A stretch of DNA of 64,000 nt from an uncultured Pelagibacteraceae bacterium (lineage in GTDB: Bacteria; Pseudomonadota; Alphaproteobacteria; Pelagibacterales; Pelagibacteraceae), in contig CACLIZ010000002.1 in the NCBI GenBank assembly GCA_902607115.1, positions 1 through 64,000 on the forward strand, read 5' to 3'. Shown in pieces: positions 11,611-20,736 of this stretch. The notes under the pieces are model-generated. The model was given only the letters and a program-made list of their open reading frames with translations. It was not told the DNA's origin and did not search any database. Both the position numbers and the translations under genes were made by a program. Every line of letters starts with the position of its first letter. The first letter of the stretch is position 1.

Positions 11611-12066
11611 TTATATTTTTTTAGAATAATAACAAGAATTTGGATCTAATTTATAATGGGCAAACGGCTCAGAAGTCTTAAATCCTGCTTTTTCAAAAAG
11701 TTTTCTTGCAGATTTAAAAAAGTTCCCAGCTCCTGTTTCTAAACTTATTTTACTAATGCCATTTTTTTTAGCCTCTAATATTAAAAGATTTAAAAGTTTT
11801 ATCCCATATCCCATGTTTCTAAATTCGTCTGATATTCTTATTGACTTAAATTCTCCATGAGCTTTTTCTAAAAATTTAAGAGCACCACATCCAATCAATT
11901 TTTCATTTTCCCAAATGCTCCAAAACTTTATACTTGGAACCTTCAAACCTTCTATATCCAAAACATGAGTGCTACCCTCAGGTGAATTAGATCTAAGCTG
12001 ATAAAAATGATAACGTAAAAGTGTATCTACTTTTGGATTATCAAAATTATTTTCTATTGATTTCAT
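11611..12066 (-). CDS. GNAT family N-acetyltransferase (start probably internal to the listed ORF)
   Basis: FRNMGYGIKLLNLLILEAKKNGISKISLETG; the listed N-terminus overlaps the divergent SRAP gene, so the start at MKSIENN is more plausible. Confidence 0.7.
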   Translation of the reverse strand: MKSIENNFDNPKVDTLLRYHFYQLRSNSPEGSTHVLDIEGLKVPSIKFWSIWENEKLIGCGALKFLEKAHGEFKSIRISDEFRNMGYGIKLLNLLILEAKKNGISKISLETGAGNFFKSARKLFEKAGFKTSEPFAHYKLDPNSCYYSKKI

Positions 12067-12118
12067 AAATTTGAAAATCATATAATCTATAAATAAATTA
12101 AACCAAGAAATATTTATA

Positions 12119-12742
12119 ATGTGTGGAAGATTTGTAGTAACCAATCCTGTTGCAAAAACTAAGAGAATTGTAAAGAAGGCAATTAAAGTAGAAGATACAG
12201 AAAACTACAATGCACACCCTTATCAGCAACTTCCGGTAATTAAGAAGTATATCAACGGCAACACGCTAGAGTTGCTTAGTTGGGGTATAATCCCATCATG
12301 GTCAAAACAAAAAGATTTCAAACCTTTAATAAATGCAAGACTAGAAACTATAGATGAAAAAATATCTTTTAAAAAAAATATTAAGCTAAACAGATGCGTT
12401 GCTGTAGCTGATGGTTTTTATGAATGGAAAAGAGAAGAGAAAGAAAAAACACCATTTTATTTTTTAAGAGATGATAAAAAAATGATTTTTTTTGCAGGAA
12501 TTTTTGAAGATAATCAATTTTGTTTAATCACAGAACAAGCTACAAGAAATGTAAATGAAATTCATCATAGGCAACCAGTAATATTATTTGAAAAAGATAT
12601 TAATAATTATTTAAATCTACAGATAGATGGTTCAAGTTTTTTAAAAAAGATAAACAAACCAAAATTAGAATTTTATAAAATTTCAAAAGATGTAAATAAG
12701 CCTACAAATAACAATATTTCATTAATTCAAAAAATAAATTAA
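12119..12742 (+). CDS. SOS response-associated peptidase (SRAP/HMCES/YedK family)
   Basis: N-terminal MCGRF with catalytic Cys2, WGIIPSW, NARLETI, ADGFYEWKR. Confidence 0.92.
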   Translation: MCGRFVVTNPVAKTKRIVKKAIKVEDTENYNAHPYQQLPVIKKYINGNTLELLSWGIIPSWSKQKDFKPLINARLETIDEKISFKKNIKLNRCVAVADGFYEWKREEKEKTPFYFLRDDKKMIFFAGIFEDNQFCLITEQATRNVNEIHHRQPVILFEKDINNYLNLQIDGSSFLKKINKPKLEFYKISKDVNKPTNNNISLIQKIN

Positions 12743-12743
12743 T

Positions 12744-13799
12744 TTATTTTATAATATTTTCTAGTGGTTCGACCTGTCCTATTTTAAAAACAATAACATC
12801 ATCAGGGTCGTAACCAAAAAGTTTAGCAGAATTTTTAAATCTTTTTGGCGGCTCGAATATTGGCTCTAATGATAAAACAACAGTTCCCCAATGCATTCCA
12901 ATTATTTTTTTACTATTTAAATCTTTACCAATTTCTACTGCCTCTTCAGGATTTGTATGATAAATAGATTTATCTTTGATATTCGACATAGGATAAAAAT
13001 TGTATGCTCCAATATTGATTAATGTTAAATCTATGGGTCCATATTTTTTACCTAAATCTTTATAAATATTTCCATAACCAGTATCACAAGCAAAGAATAT
13101 TTTTTTACCCTTATATTCAATTATAAAACTACCCCAAAGAGTTTTATTGGTGTCCCACAAACTTCTTTTTGACCAATGTACCGCTGGAACTAAAGTAATC
13201 TTTAAATCATTTATTTCAATTTCATCATACCAATCCATTTCAGACACATTTTTGTATCCATTTCGTGTAAAATATTTTCCAAGCCTAAGAGGAGTTAATA
13301 CTTTTGCTTTTTTGTTTGGAAATCTTTGTATAGTTCTTGTGCTCAAATGATCATAATGATTATGAGTTAGTAAAAATAAATCCACATTTGGTATTTCATC
13401 TAAATTAATTGCTGGGTCTACGTACCTTTTCGGACCAAATATTAAAGGTCCCATATTTTTTTCAAATACAGGATCTGTGATGATGGTTGTTTCGCCTAGT
13501 TTTATCAAAAAAGTAGCATGACCTATCCAAGCAATATAGTTACCAGTTTTGTATTTATTTAAATTTTTTAATACATCAATTTTATTAATCACATGATCAT
13601 CTGGAATGGTGATATCAAGTTTTTTTTTTTCTTCATTAAATACCTTAAAGCTCCAATTGAAAGAAGAACTTCTAACAGGCGAACCTTCTGGATTTTTAAA
13701 AGTTCCATCAGCAAGATGATGATAAGGTTTTGACTCCATAGCCAACAAACTATGAGAGTAATTAACTAAAATAAATAAAAAAAAAATGAATTTTGTCAC
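12744..13799 (-). CDS. MBL-fold metal-dependent hydrolase (NAPE-PLD/UlaG-like) with N-terminal signal
   Basis: WIGHATFLIKLGETTIITDPVF, LTHNHYDHLS, FACDTGYG, GMHWGT. Confidence 0.85.
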   Translation of the reverse strand: MTKFIFFLFILVNYSHSLLAMESKPYHHLADGTFKNPEGSPVRSSSFNWSFKVFNEEKKKLDITIPDDHVINKIDVLKNLNKYKTGNYIAWIGHATFLIKLGETTIITDPVFEKNMGPLIFGPKRYVDPAINLDEIPNVDLFLLTHNHYDHLSTRTIQRFPNKKAKVLTPLRLGKYFTRNGYKNVSEMDWYDEIEINDLKITLVPAVHWSKRSLWDTNKTLWGSFIIEYKGKKIFFACDTGYGNIYKDLGKKYGPIDLTLINIGAYNFYPMSNIKDKSIYHTNPEEAVEIGKDLNSKKIIGMHWGTVVLSLEPIFEPPKRFKNSAKLFGYDPDDVIVFKIGQVEPLENIIK

Positions 13800-13803
13800 A
13801 CGT

Positions 13804-14849
13804 CTACTTTTGAATAATAGTTAAATGACCCATTTTTCTATTTGGTTTAATTTCTTTTTTTCCATAATCAAAAAAGAATTCATTATCAGAATATTTTTTT
13901 GACCGATATGAGACAATTTCTTCACCAATTATATTTATCATTTTGGCGTTATATATTTTTTTATTTCTATTTTTTCTAGTCCACATACAGATCTTATATG
14001 ATTTTCAAATTGACTAATGTTATATGCGTTTATTGTTAAATGACCTGAGTTATGCACTCTGGGAGCGATTTCATTGACATATAAATTATCATTTTTATCG
14101 ATGAAATACTCAACACAAATAGTACCTATATAGTCTAAATCATCAGCAATAATTGAAGCCCAATCTTTTGCTTTTGATATAATTTTTTCATCAATAGCTG
14201 CTGGTATTTTTGAATATTTTAAAATTTGGTTTTCATGTTCATTTTCTATTGGATCATAGATTGCATGTACTGAATGACCAAATCTTGTTAAAATTATAGA
14301 AAATTCTTTTTTTAAATTTATCACTTTTTCCAATATATATTCTTGGGAAAAATCAATTTCTAACTTTTCTAAATCGTCAGCAGTATTAATTTTGTATTGA
14401 CCCTTACCGTCATAACCTAGCCTACATGTCTTAAGTAAAGCGGGAATTAATTTTATATTAGCATTTAAATCTATTTTTTCTTTTATAGATACATATCTAG
14501 TAGTACTTATATTGCACTTATTGATAAAATCTTTTTCATATAATCTATGTTGTACTATTTTGTTGATTTCTGGTTTAGGTTTAACCAGTTTATATTGATT
14601 TATTAAATCGAGCGTTTCAAAAGGAATATTTTCAAATTCAAAAGTCACAACATCAACTTTGCTAATGAATTCTTGTATTTTTATTTTGTCTTTATAATCG
14701 CCAAATATAAATTCACTTGCATATATCTGAGCAGGAGCGTCTTGATCATCACAATATATTACTGTTTTAATATTTAATTTTTTGGCAGCCAAACATAATA
14801 AGCTTCCAAGCTGACCACCTCCCAAAATTCCTACAATTTGTTCTGGCAT
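13804..14849 (-). CDS. purK: N5-carboxyaminoimidazole ribonucleotide synthase, split in two ORFs (13938..14849 and 13804..13986) by a -1 frame change at a poly-A tract
   Basis: ILGGGQLGSLLCLAAKKL...FEFENIP...RLGYDGKGQ...APRVHNSGHLT; C-terminus AKMINIIGEEI...KPNRKMGHLTII lies in the -1 frame; follows purE. Confidence 0.88.
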
Positions 14850-14857
14850 TTTATCTG

Positions 14858-15349
14858 TTAGGTTTTTTTTTTGACTGACTTAGTTTGTTTTGCTCTTAAT
14901 TGTTTTAATTTAGATTTTATATTTTTATCTCCTACTGACAAAATTGAAACAGCATATAAGGCAGCATTAATTGCACCATCTTTTCCGATTGCAACAGATC
15001 CAACTGGTATTCCTTTAGGCATTTGTATAATAGATAGCAGACTATCTAAACCTTTAAGCCTTTTACTTTCAATCGGTACACCAATCACTGGAATTGGGGT
15101 TATTGCGGCCACCATGCCCGGTAAATGTGCGGACCCTCCAGCTCCAGCAATAATTACAGAAACATTATTTTTTTCAGCTTTAGTTGCAAATTCAAATAAT
15201 CTTTTCGGAGTTCTATGAGCAGATATAATTTTTGTTTCAAATCGTATTTTTAAACTTTTCAAAGTATCTTCTGTATATTTCATAGTTGAATAGTCTGATT
15301 GACTACCCATAATGATTGATACTAAGGGTTTTTTATTTTTTTGAGGCAT
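14858..15349 (-). CDS. purE: N5-carboxyaminoimidazole ribonucleotide mutase
   Basis: IMGSQSDYSTMKYT, ISAHRTPKRLFEFA, IAGAGGSAHLPGMVA. Confidence 0.96.
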   Translation of the reverse strand: MPQKNKKPLVSIIMGSQSDYSTMKYTEDTLKSLKIRFETKIISAHRTPKRLFEFATKAEKNNVSVIIAGAGGSAHLPGMVAAITPIPVIGVPIESKRLKGLDSLLSIIQMPKGIPVGSVAIGKDGAINAALYAVSILSVGDKNIKSKLKQLRAKQTKSVKKKT

Positions 15350-15398
15350 TTTATTCTTTTAATAGCAAATATTTTTAATCTAATATACCTTTAATAAT

Positions 15399-16367
15399 AT
15401 GAATTACAAAATAGACAATTTACAATATTGCAAATGGTCAAGAGAGGTATTTCAAATTAATCGTCAAGCTGGTTTAGACGCTGTACATGTAACAGTAGTT
15501 TATCATGAGGATTTTGATGAATTTAATTCAAGAATTGAAGAGTGGAATTTACATTTCAAAGACAATTCAGATTTAATTTTTTTAGGAAAATCTTACAAAG
15601 ATATTGAGAAAGCTAAAAAAGAAGAAAAGACCGCAATTTTTTTTGGTTTTCAAAATTGTTCTCCAATTGAGGATGATGTTAATTTAGTGGAAAAAGTTTA
15701 TGACCTTGGTTGTAGATTTATGCAATTGACCTATAACAATCAGTCATTGTTGGCTACAGGTTGTTTTGAGAATGTTGATAGTGGAGTTACAAATTTTGGC
15801 AAAGAAGTTATAAAAGAAATGAATAGATTAGGTTTGGTAATTGACATGTCTCATTCAGCAGAAAAAAGCACAATAGATGCAATTAATATAAGTCAAAAAC
15901 CAGTTGCGATTACCCATGCTAACCCAGCCTTCTGGCATCCCGCTAAAAGAAACAAATCAAATGAATTACTCAAAATATTATCTAAAAATGATGGGATGTT
16001 GGGATTATCTCTATATCCGCATCATCTTAAAGATGGAACAAATTGCACCTTAGAAAGTTTCTGCGAAATGGCAGCAAAAACTGTAGACTTAATGGGAATA
16101 GAAAAAGTTGGAATTGGATCTGATCTTTGTTTACATCAGCCAGACTCCGTTGTCGAATGGATGAGAAACGGAACTTGGGCAAAGTTAAAAAATTTTGGAG
16201 AAGGAACAAAAAAAAATGCTGGATTTCCAAAGCAACCTAACTGGTTTTTAGACGCAAGAGGATTTTTAAATATTGAGAATGAATTATTAAAAATTGGATT
16301 TAATAAAAATGAAATTAATGGAATCCTTGGAAATAATTGGTTTAATTTTTATAAAAGGATGAATTAA
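15399..16367 (+). CDS. M19 (renal/membrane) dipeptidase family protein
   Basis: QLTYNNQSLLATGCFE, VIDMSHSAEKSTIDAI, PVAITHANP, GIGSDL. Confidence 0.85.
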   Translation: MNYKIDNLQYCKWSREVFQINRQAGLDAVHVTVVYHEDFDEFNSRIEEWNLHFKDNSDLIFLGKSYKDIEKAKKEEKTAIFFGFQNCSPIEDDVNLVEKVYDLGCRFMQLTYNNQSLLATGCFENVDSGVTNFGKEVIKEMNRLGLVIDMSHSAEKSTIDAINISQKPVAITHANPAFWHPAKRNKSNELLKILSKNDGMLGLSLYPHHLKDGTNCTLESFCEMAAKTVDLMGIEKVGIGSDLCLHQPDSVVEWMRNGTWAKLKNFGEGTKKNAGFPKQPNWFLDARGFLNIENELLKIGFNKNEINGILGNNWFNFYKRMN

Positions 16368-18025
16368 TGGAAGTTGAATTAAGATCACCCAAAGAAATAA
16401 TGAAATTATCTCGACTAGGTTGTTTTCATCAATCAAAACTTTCTTTTTTAAGATCATTTTTGGAAGAATTCAAAGATTGGAAATATTCAAGAGATTTATT
16501 CGAATTAGATAAAAAAGGTTTTGGCAGGGCAGTTTATTCATTCTCTAAAAATAATAGAACGTATTCATTGGTTTGTTTTGCTAATGAAATAGAAGATGAG
16601 GAAAGATCAGATAGAGTTATTGCAACTAAATGGGATGCAGCATTCGCTCTACATGACGGAATACCATTAAAAGAAGATATTGAAAGACTTTGTGAGAACG
16701 TACCAAAGCAAGAAGTTGGAAGATTAAGTTATAAAGAACTTACTCTATCTAGAGCAAATAGATCAGTAAGATTATTCAATGAAGTGGTTGAGAGTTTATC
16801 AAATGGCAGGCAGCCTGACAAAAAAATTTTATTAAAAGTTGGATATTTATACAGAACCACAGCTGTTTATGGATCTGGTAAATTCGGACTGGCTGACAGA
16901 TTCAGAATTAAAAATCGTTCAGAAATCAAAGGTCCATTTAGATTAGAAATGATGTTGGTTTACTTAGTTCGTCAGTTTACATTTGATCAAATTAATCATA
17001 TTGCAAAAAATAAAAATCCTAAAAATTTTGTTGAATTAGATAAAGAAATTGCAAAAGGTTTAGGAATTGGAAATTCCACAGGACTTGGTATGGCTCCTTT
17101 TATAGTTAATCATCCAACCTTATTAAATAATTGGGTACAATCTAGAGAAAATATACTTAAAAAAATAAGAGAGATAGAAATAGTAAAAGAGGGAGAATTT
17201 AAGATTTTCTACGACTGCTTAATCAAATCGATCTATAATGTAGAAAATTGGAATACAGATAGTAAATTTCAACAAAGTAAGATTAAACAATTATTAGAAG
17301 ATCTAAATAAAACTATTAATTATTTAAATACAGTAGATAAAAAACAGAAGCACCTCTTTAACGTAATTTATAAATGGATAGAAACCGAAGTTTGTGAAGA
17401 ATGTTTAGAATATGTAGTATCAATGTTTATGGAGCCTTTTGATAAAATTGTAAAAGAATTTATAAACGAAATGAGCGCAGATGAGGATAAACATTTTACA
17501 ATACCAAGCCAGAGGTCTGTTATTCAACTTAGAGATATTTTAGAAAATCATTACTCAGAATTACTAAAATTAGATTTTAATAAAAAAGAAAATAATCATA
17601 ATTTTTGGTTTATATCTAAAAATAAAGAAGAACCAAGAATAGCTAATAGGTTTAAAATGAATGGCTCTGAATTAGAACAACCTTTGGCTATAGCAAGAGA
17701 TATAAAAAAACTATATGAGAGAGTTATAGTTTCTAAAAACAGTCAAACCATAGCTGAATTTTTAATTGAAAATGATAATTTAAGACATGTTGTTAGAAGA
17801 GCTTTTATAATTGAAAAATTTCCTTACTCAGAAATTTTAGACAATACTATTGGGGAAAAATTAATGCCAATTGATATGTTAAGGCTCAAACTTTCATTTT
17901 TTGGAGCTGTAAAATTTGATCCTAGGTCAGATAAATGGCTGAGAATTTGTATGTTTCAGGGCGCTCCATTAGCAAATCAACTTAAAAATTTTGACGATAA
18001 GTGGATTTATGATTCTTTAAATTAA
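16367..18025 (+). CDS. Uncharacterised 552-aa protein
   Basis: Long ORF packed against the M19 dipeptidase gene (1-nt overlap); MKLSRLGCFHQSKLSFLRSFLEEF; no family assigned with confidence. Confidence 0.75.
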   Translation: MEVELRSPKEIMKLSRLGCFHQSKLSFLRSFLEEFKDWKYSRDLFELDKKGFGRAVYSFSKNNRTYSLVCFANEIEDEERSDRVIATKWDAAFALHDGIPLKEDIERLCENVPKQEVGRLSYKELTLSRANRSVRLFNEVVESLSNGRQPDKKILLKVGYLYRTTAVYGSGKFGLADRFRIKNRSEIKGPFRLEMMLVYLVRQFTFDQINHIAKNKNPKNFVELDKEIAKGLGIGNSTGLGMAPFIVNHPTLLNNWVQSRENILKKIREIEIVKEGEFKIFYDCLIKSIYNVENWNTDSKFQQSKIKQLLEDLNKTINYLNTVDKKQKHLFNVIYKWIETEVCEECLEYVVSMFMEPFDKIVKEFINEMSADEDKHFTIPSQRSVIQLRDILENHYSELLKLDFNKKENNHNFWFISKNKEEPRIANRFKMNGSELEQPLAIARDIKKLYERVIVSKNSQTIAEFLIENDNLRHVVRRAFIIEKFPYSEILDNTIGEKLMPIDMLRLKLSFFGAVKFDPRSDKWLRICMFQGAPLANQLKNFDDKWIYDSLN

Positions 18026-18637
18026 ATGAAATCTCTAAGTGAAATTGAAACAATATCTAAGCGCGCATCAAGAGCGAAAGGATTTAGTTGGGGCACCTCA
18101 GAAGAAATAGGAAAATGTATTAGGTTATTAGAATTATTTAGTTTGCCCGGTCTTAAAAATCTCAGTCAATATCTTAAGAATTATGATCAAAATAATTTTA
18201 AACAATTAAAACTCATTGCTAAAAATAACAATTCAGATGGAAAGTATCATTGTCCAATTAGTACAGGTGTTAGTTTTTTAGATCAAATCAAAATATTAGA
18301 AAAAAACAATACAATTGAATTTAATAAAATTGCATATCCACTTTTGTTTTTGCCTTTTGTAAGCAGAGCATCAGAAACTTTAGGTAAAAGAATACTTATA
18401 AAAATAGATGAAAAAGAGTTTATACTTAATTTTAATCAAAGTATTTTTTCAAATTATTCAAAAAATGAAATATGGGAAAATGCAAATAATATCTCAATTA
18501 ATATTATGGAAAACGCTAATTTATTTAATAATAATGAATGGAATGAGATGACTAAATTTGAAAAAGAAACATTCGTAGATGAAAGTGAAGAATTAAAAGA
18601 AAAATCAGCAGGAGCAGGGTTAACAGATAATGATTAA
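18026..18637 (+). CDS. DUF3726-like protein
   Basis: SLSEIETISKRASRAKGFSWGTSEEIGKCIRLLELFSLPGL resembles DUF3726 from memory; contiguous with the 552-aa ORF. Confidence 0.65.
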   Translation: MKSLSEIETISKRASRAKGFSWGTSEEIGKCIRLLELFSLPGLKNLSQYLKNYDQNNFKQLKLIAKNNNSDGKYHCPISTGVSFLDQIKILEKNNTIEFNKIAYPLLFLPFVSRASETLGKRILIKIDEKEFILNFNQSIFSNYSKNEIWENANNISINIMENANLFNNNEWNEMTKFEKETFVDESEELKEKSAGAGLTDND

Positions 18638-18782
18638 TGAAGAAAAAAATAAAAATGAAATTGTAGACAGTATATGCGAAGAATGTAAAAATGAAGAAGA
18701 GAGTGTTAAGCAGAACTTAATACTTACAGGATATAAAGTTTGCAACTCTTGTAAAATATCGAAGACTATTTTTCCTATTTAG
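18630..18782 (+). CDS. 50-aa double-CxxC zinc-ribbon-like microprotein (not in supplied ORF track)
   Basis: MINEEKNKNEIVDSICEECKNEEESVKQNLILTGYKVCNSCKISKTIFPI; ATG overlaps the upstream stop by 8 nt; two CxxC pairs. Confidence 0.6.
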   Translation: MINEEKNKNEIVDSICEECKNEEESVKQNLILTGYKVCNSCKISKTIFPI

Positions 18783-19324
18783 CTAATATTTGAAATTGGT
18801 AAAGAATTCATTCTACTCATAACGAAAGAAATGGATAAAAGTGCAATTATCAAAAAAGATAAAAATATAATTCCAAAAGCTTTAAAATTAGACTTTAAAT
18901 TTAAAATGTGTTTCGTAGAAATAATTAGAGTTGCAAATATCCAGAATTGAGTTAAGAAAATTATAGGTATAACAAGTTCAGGAGTTACAGCAAAAAATCT
19001 TATTAAACCAGGTGAATGAGCGTAGCCAACTCCTATAAGCACTCTTTTGAACGGAATTTTTGAATTTCCGTCTGGAAATAATTTAACTCCTATAACATAA
19101 ATCAAAATAGACCAAATTAACCATGTTACCAAAGCTGTTATTCCCGAAACCCCAATTGATGTTTTAACAAAAGTATTAGCCGCAACAGCACCTGCTACTC
19201 CATCTAAAATCATTATAAGGACTGCAAAATAAATAGCAGCTTCACCAAAATATTTTGGATCTCTAAAGATATTTCTGTCTAATTTTATACAGCTAACTAC
19301 TATATGTAAAAATTGTCCAAACAT
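18779..19324 (-). CDS. Yip1-family-like integral membrane protein
   Basis: Five or so hydrophobic segments, GVGYAHSPGLIRFF motif. Confidence 0.6.
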   Translation of the reverse strand: MFGQFLHIVVSCIKLDRNIFRDPKYFGEAAIYFAVLIMILDGVAGAVAANTFVKTSIGVSGITALVTWLIWSILIYVIGVKLFPDGNSKIPFKRVLIGVGYAHSPGLIRFFAVTPELVIPIIFLTQFWIFATLIISTKHILNLKSNFKAFGIIFLSFLIIALLSISFVMSRMNSLPISNIS

Positions 19325-19344
19325 TATTTGTTTTTTTTTAACAA

Positions 19345-19368
19345 TAAGGGGGAGAATCCTCCCCCTTA
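19345..19368. other. GC-rich perfect hairpin between GcvT-like gene and Yip1-like gene
   Basis: TAAGGGGGAG-AATC-CTCCCCCTTA, 10-bp perfect stem; no adjacent U tract on the minus strand. Confidence 0.75.
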
Positions 19369-19377
19369 AATAAATTT

Positions 19378-20736
19378 TTAACCTTTTACAACTTCTCTTG
19401 TGTTTGCATTGAATGATTCTTTGAAAGGAATATCAACCACAACAGCATCAACAGGTGTTCCTGGTTTATCTGAATATTTTTCAGGTAAATGAACTTTATA
19501 TTTTGTTCCAACTTTACCTTTTGGAAAACCATTTGCATTTAAAGTTCCATCAAAAGGCACATAACCCATAGCAATATTAGTTTTCTTTTCAGGATGCCAC
19601 CAAGGAGAAGTTATAAAGCCTATTGGTTCACCGCCACCTTCTCCTGAAATTAACCAAAAGTCAGGTGCATAATCATCAATAGGTTTACCACCTAACTCTA
19701 AACCAACTAATTGAAGTTTATATGGTTTTTTACCTGCTTTAATTTCAGCTCCCATTGCTTCTAGAGCTTTTTTTCCAACATAGTCTCCTTTTTTATTCCA
19801 CTCACCTTTGCCTGCTAGTGAAACTTGATAACCTAAATTGCATTGAAAAGGATTGTGTTGATGATCCATGTCTTGTCCCCAAGAAAGAATTCCAGCTTGA
19901 ATTCGTCTATGGTGAGCTGGGGCTATTACCATTAGATTATGTTTTTTACCAGCATCAAGAACTGCATTCCACATATCTTCAGCATATAAAGTGGACTCTC
20001 TTAAATAAATTTCATAACCAGATTCACCAGAAAATCCAGATTGGGAAATTATACAACTTCTTCCTCCAATTTTAGCTGAAGCTAAACCATAAAAAGGTAT
20101 ATCTTCAAAATTAACTTGATCACCACAGAGATCTTTCATTAATGCTTTTGATTTAGGACCTTGGATTTGCACTGGCGAAACATCTATTTCATGTATTTCA
20201 CAATTAAACCGACCATCAGCATTAACTCCTTGTAGGTACATTCCAATATCACTATCAGATAAAGAAAACCAAAATTCATCATGTGAAATTCGTAAAAGAA
20301 TAGGATCATTTAAAACTCCACCATATTGGTTACACAAGATAACGTACCTTGCTTTCATAGGTGAAATTTTTGTTGCATCTCTTGTAATTACATAATCAAC
20401 AAACTTTTCTGCATCTGGGCCTTTGACCTGTATTTGTCTTTCCACAGCAACGTTCCACATAGTTACATGATTTACAATTGCATCATACTCAACCATTGCT
20501 CCACCATCTTCAGGTTTTATATATCCTCTCGGATGGTAAATACGATTATATACTGTTGCTCTCCAGCAACCTGCCTTCATAGACAAATGCCAATAGGGTG
20601 ATTTTCTTACCCTTGTTGAAATTAGCATTTCTACTTTTGTTGGTCCGCTTTGTCTTAAATTATACGGAACTTTTCTGTCAGTTTGATCAACTGACGTTAC
20701 ATGTCTCATTTTATTATAGTCAAATTCATTAGACAT
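19378..20736 (-). CDS. GcvT-fold THF-dependent aminomethyltransferase/demethylase-like protein, substrate unknown
   Basis: VERQIQVKGPDAEKFVDYVITRD, VQIQGPKSKALM, QSGFSGESGYEIYL, paired with a MetF-like gene. Confidence 0.8.
   Translation of the reverse strand: MSNEFDYNKMRHVTSVDQTDRKVPYNLRQSGPTKVEMLISTRVRKSPYWHLSMKAGCWRATVYNRIYHPRGYIKPEDGGAMVEYDAIVNHVTMWNVAVERQIQVKGPDAEKFVDYVITRDATKISPMKARYVILCNQYGGVLNDPILLRISHDEFWFSLSDSDIGMYLQGVNADGRFNCEIHEIDVSPVQIQGPKSKALMKDLCGDQVNFEDIPFYGLASAKIGGRSCIISQSGFSGESGYEIYLRESTLYAEDMWNAVLDAGKKHNLMVIAPAHHRRIQAGILSWGQDMDHQHNPFQCNLGYQVSLAGKGEWNKKGDYVGKKALEAMGAEIKAGKKPYKLQLVGLELGGKPIDDYAPDFWLISGEGGGEPIGFITSPWWHPEKKTNIAMGYVPFDGTLNANGFPKGKVGTKYKVHLPEKYSDKPGTPVDAVVVDIPFKESFNANTREVVKG

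Noticed and set aside
14871-15218. Plus-strand 115-aa ORF
   Set aside because: Antisense to purE, which has unmistakable motifs
19755-20075. Plus-strand 106-aa ORF
   Set aside because: Lies inside the conserved GcvT-like gene on the other strand; no recognisable motif
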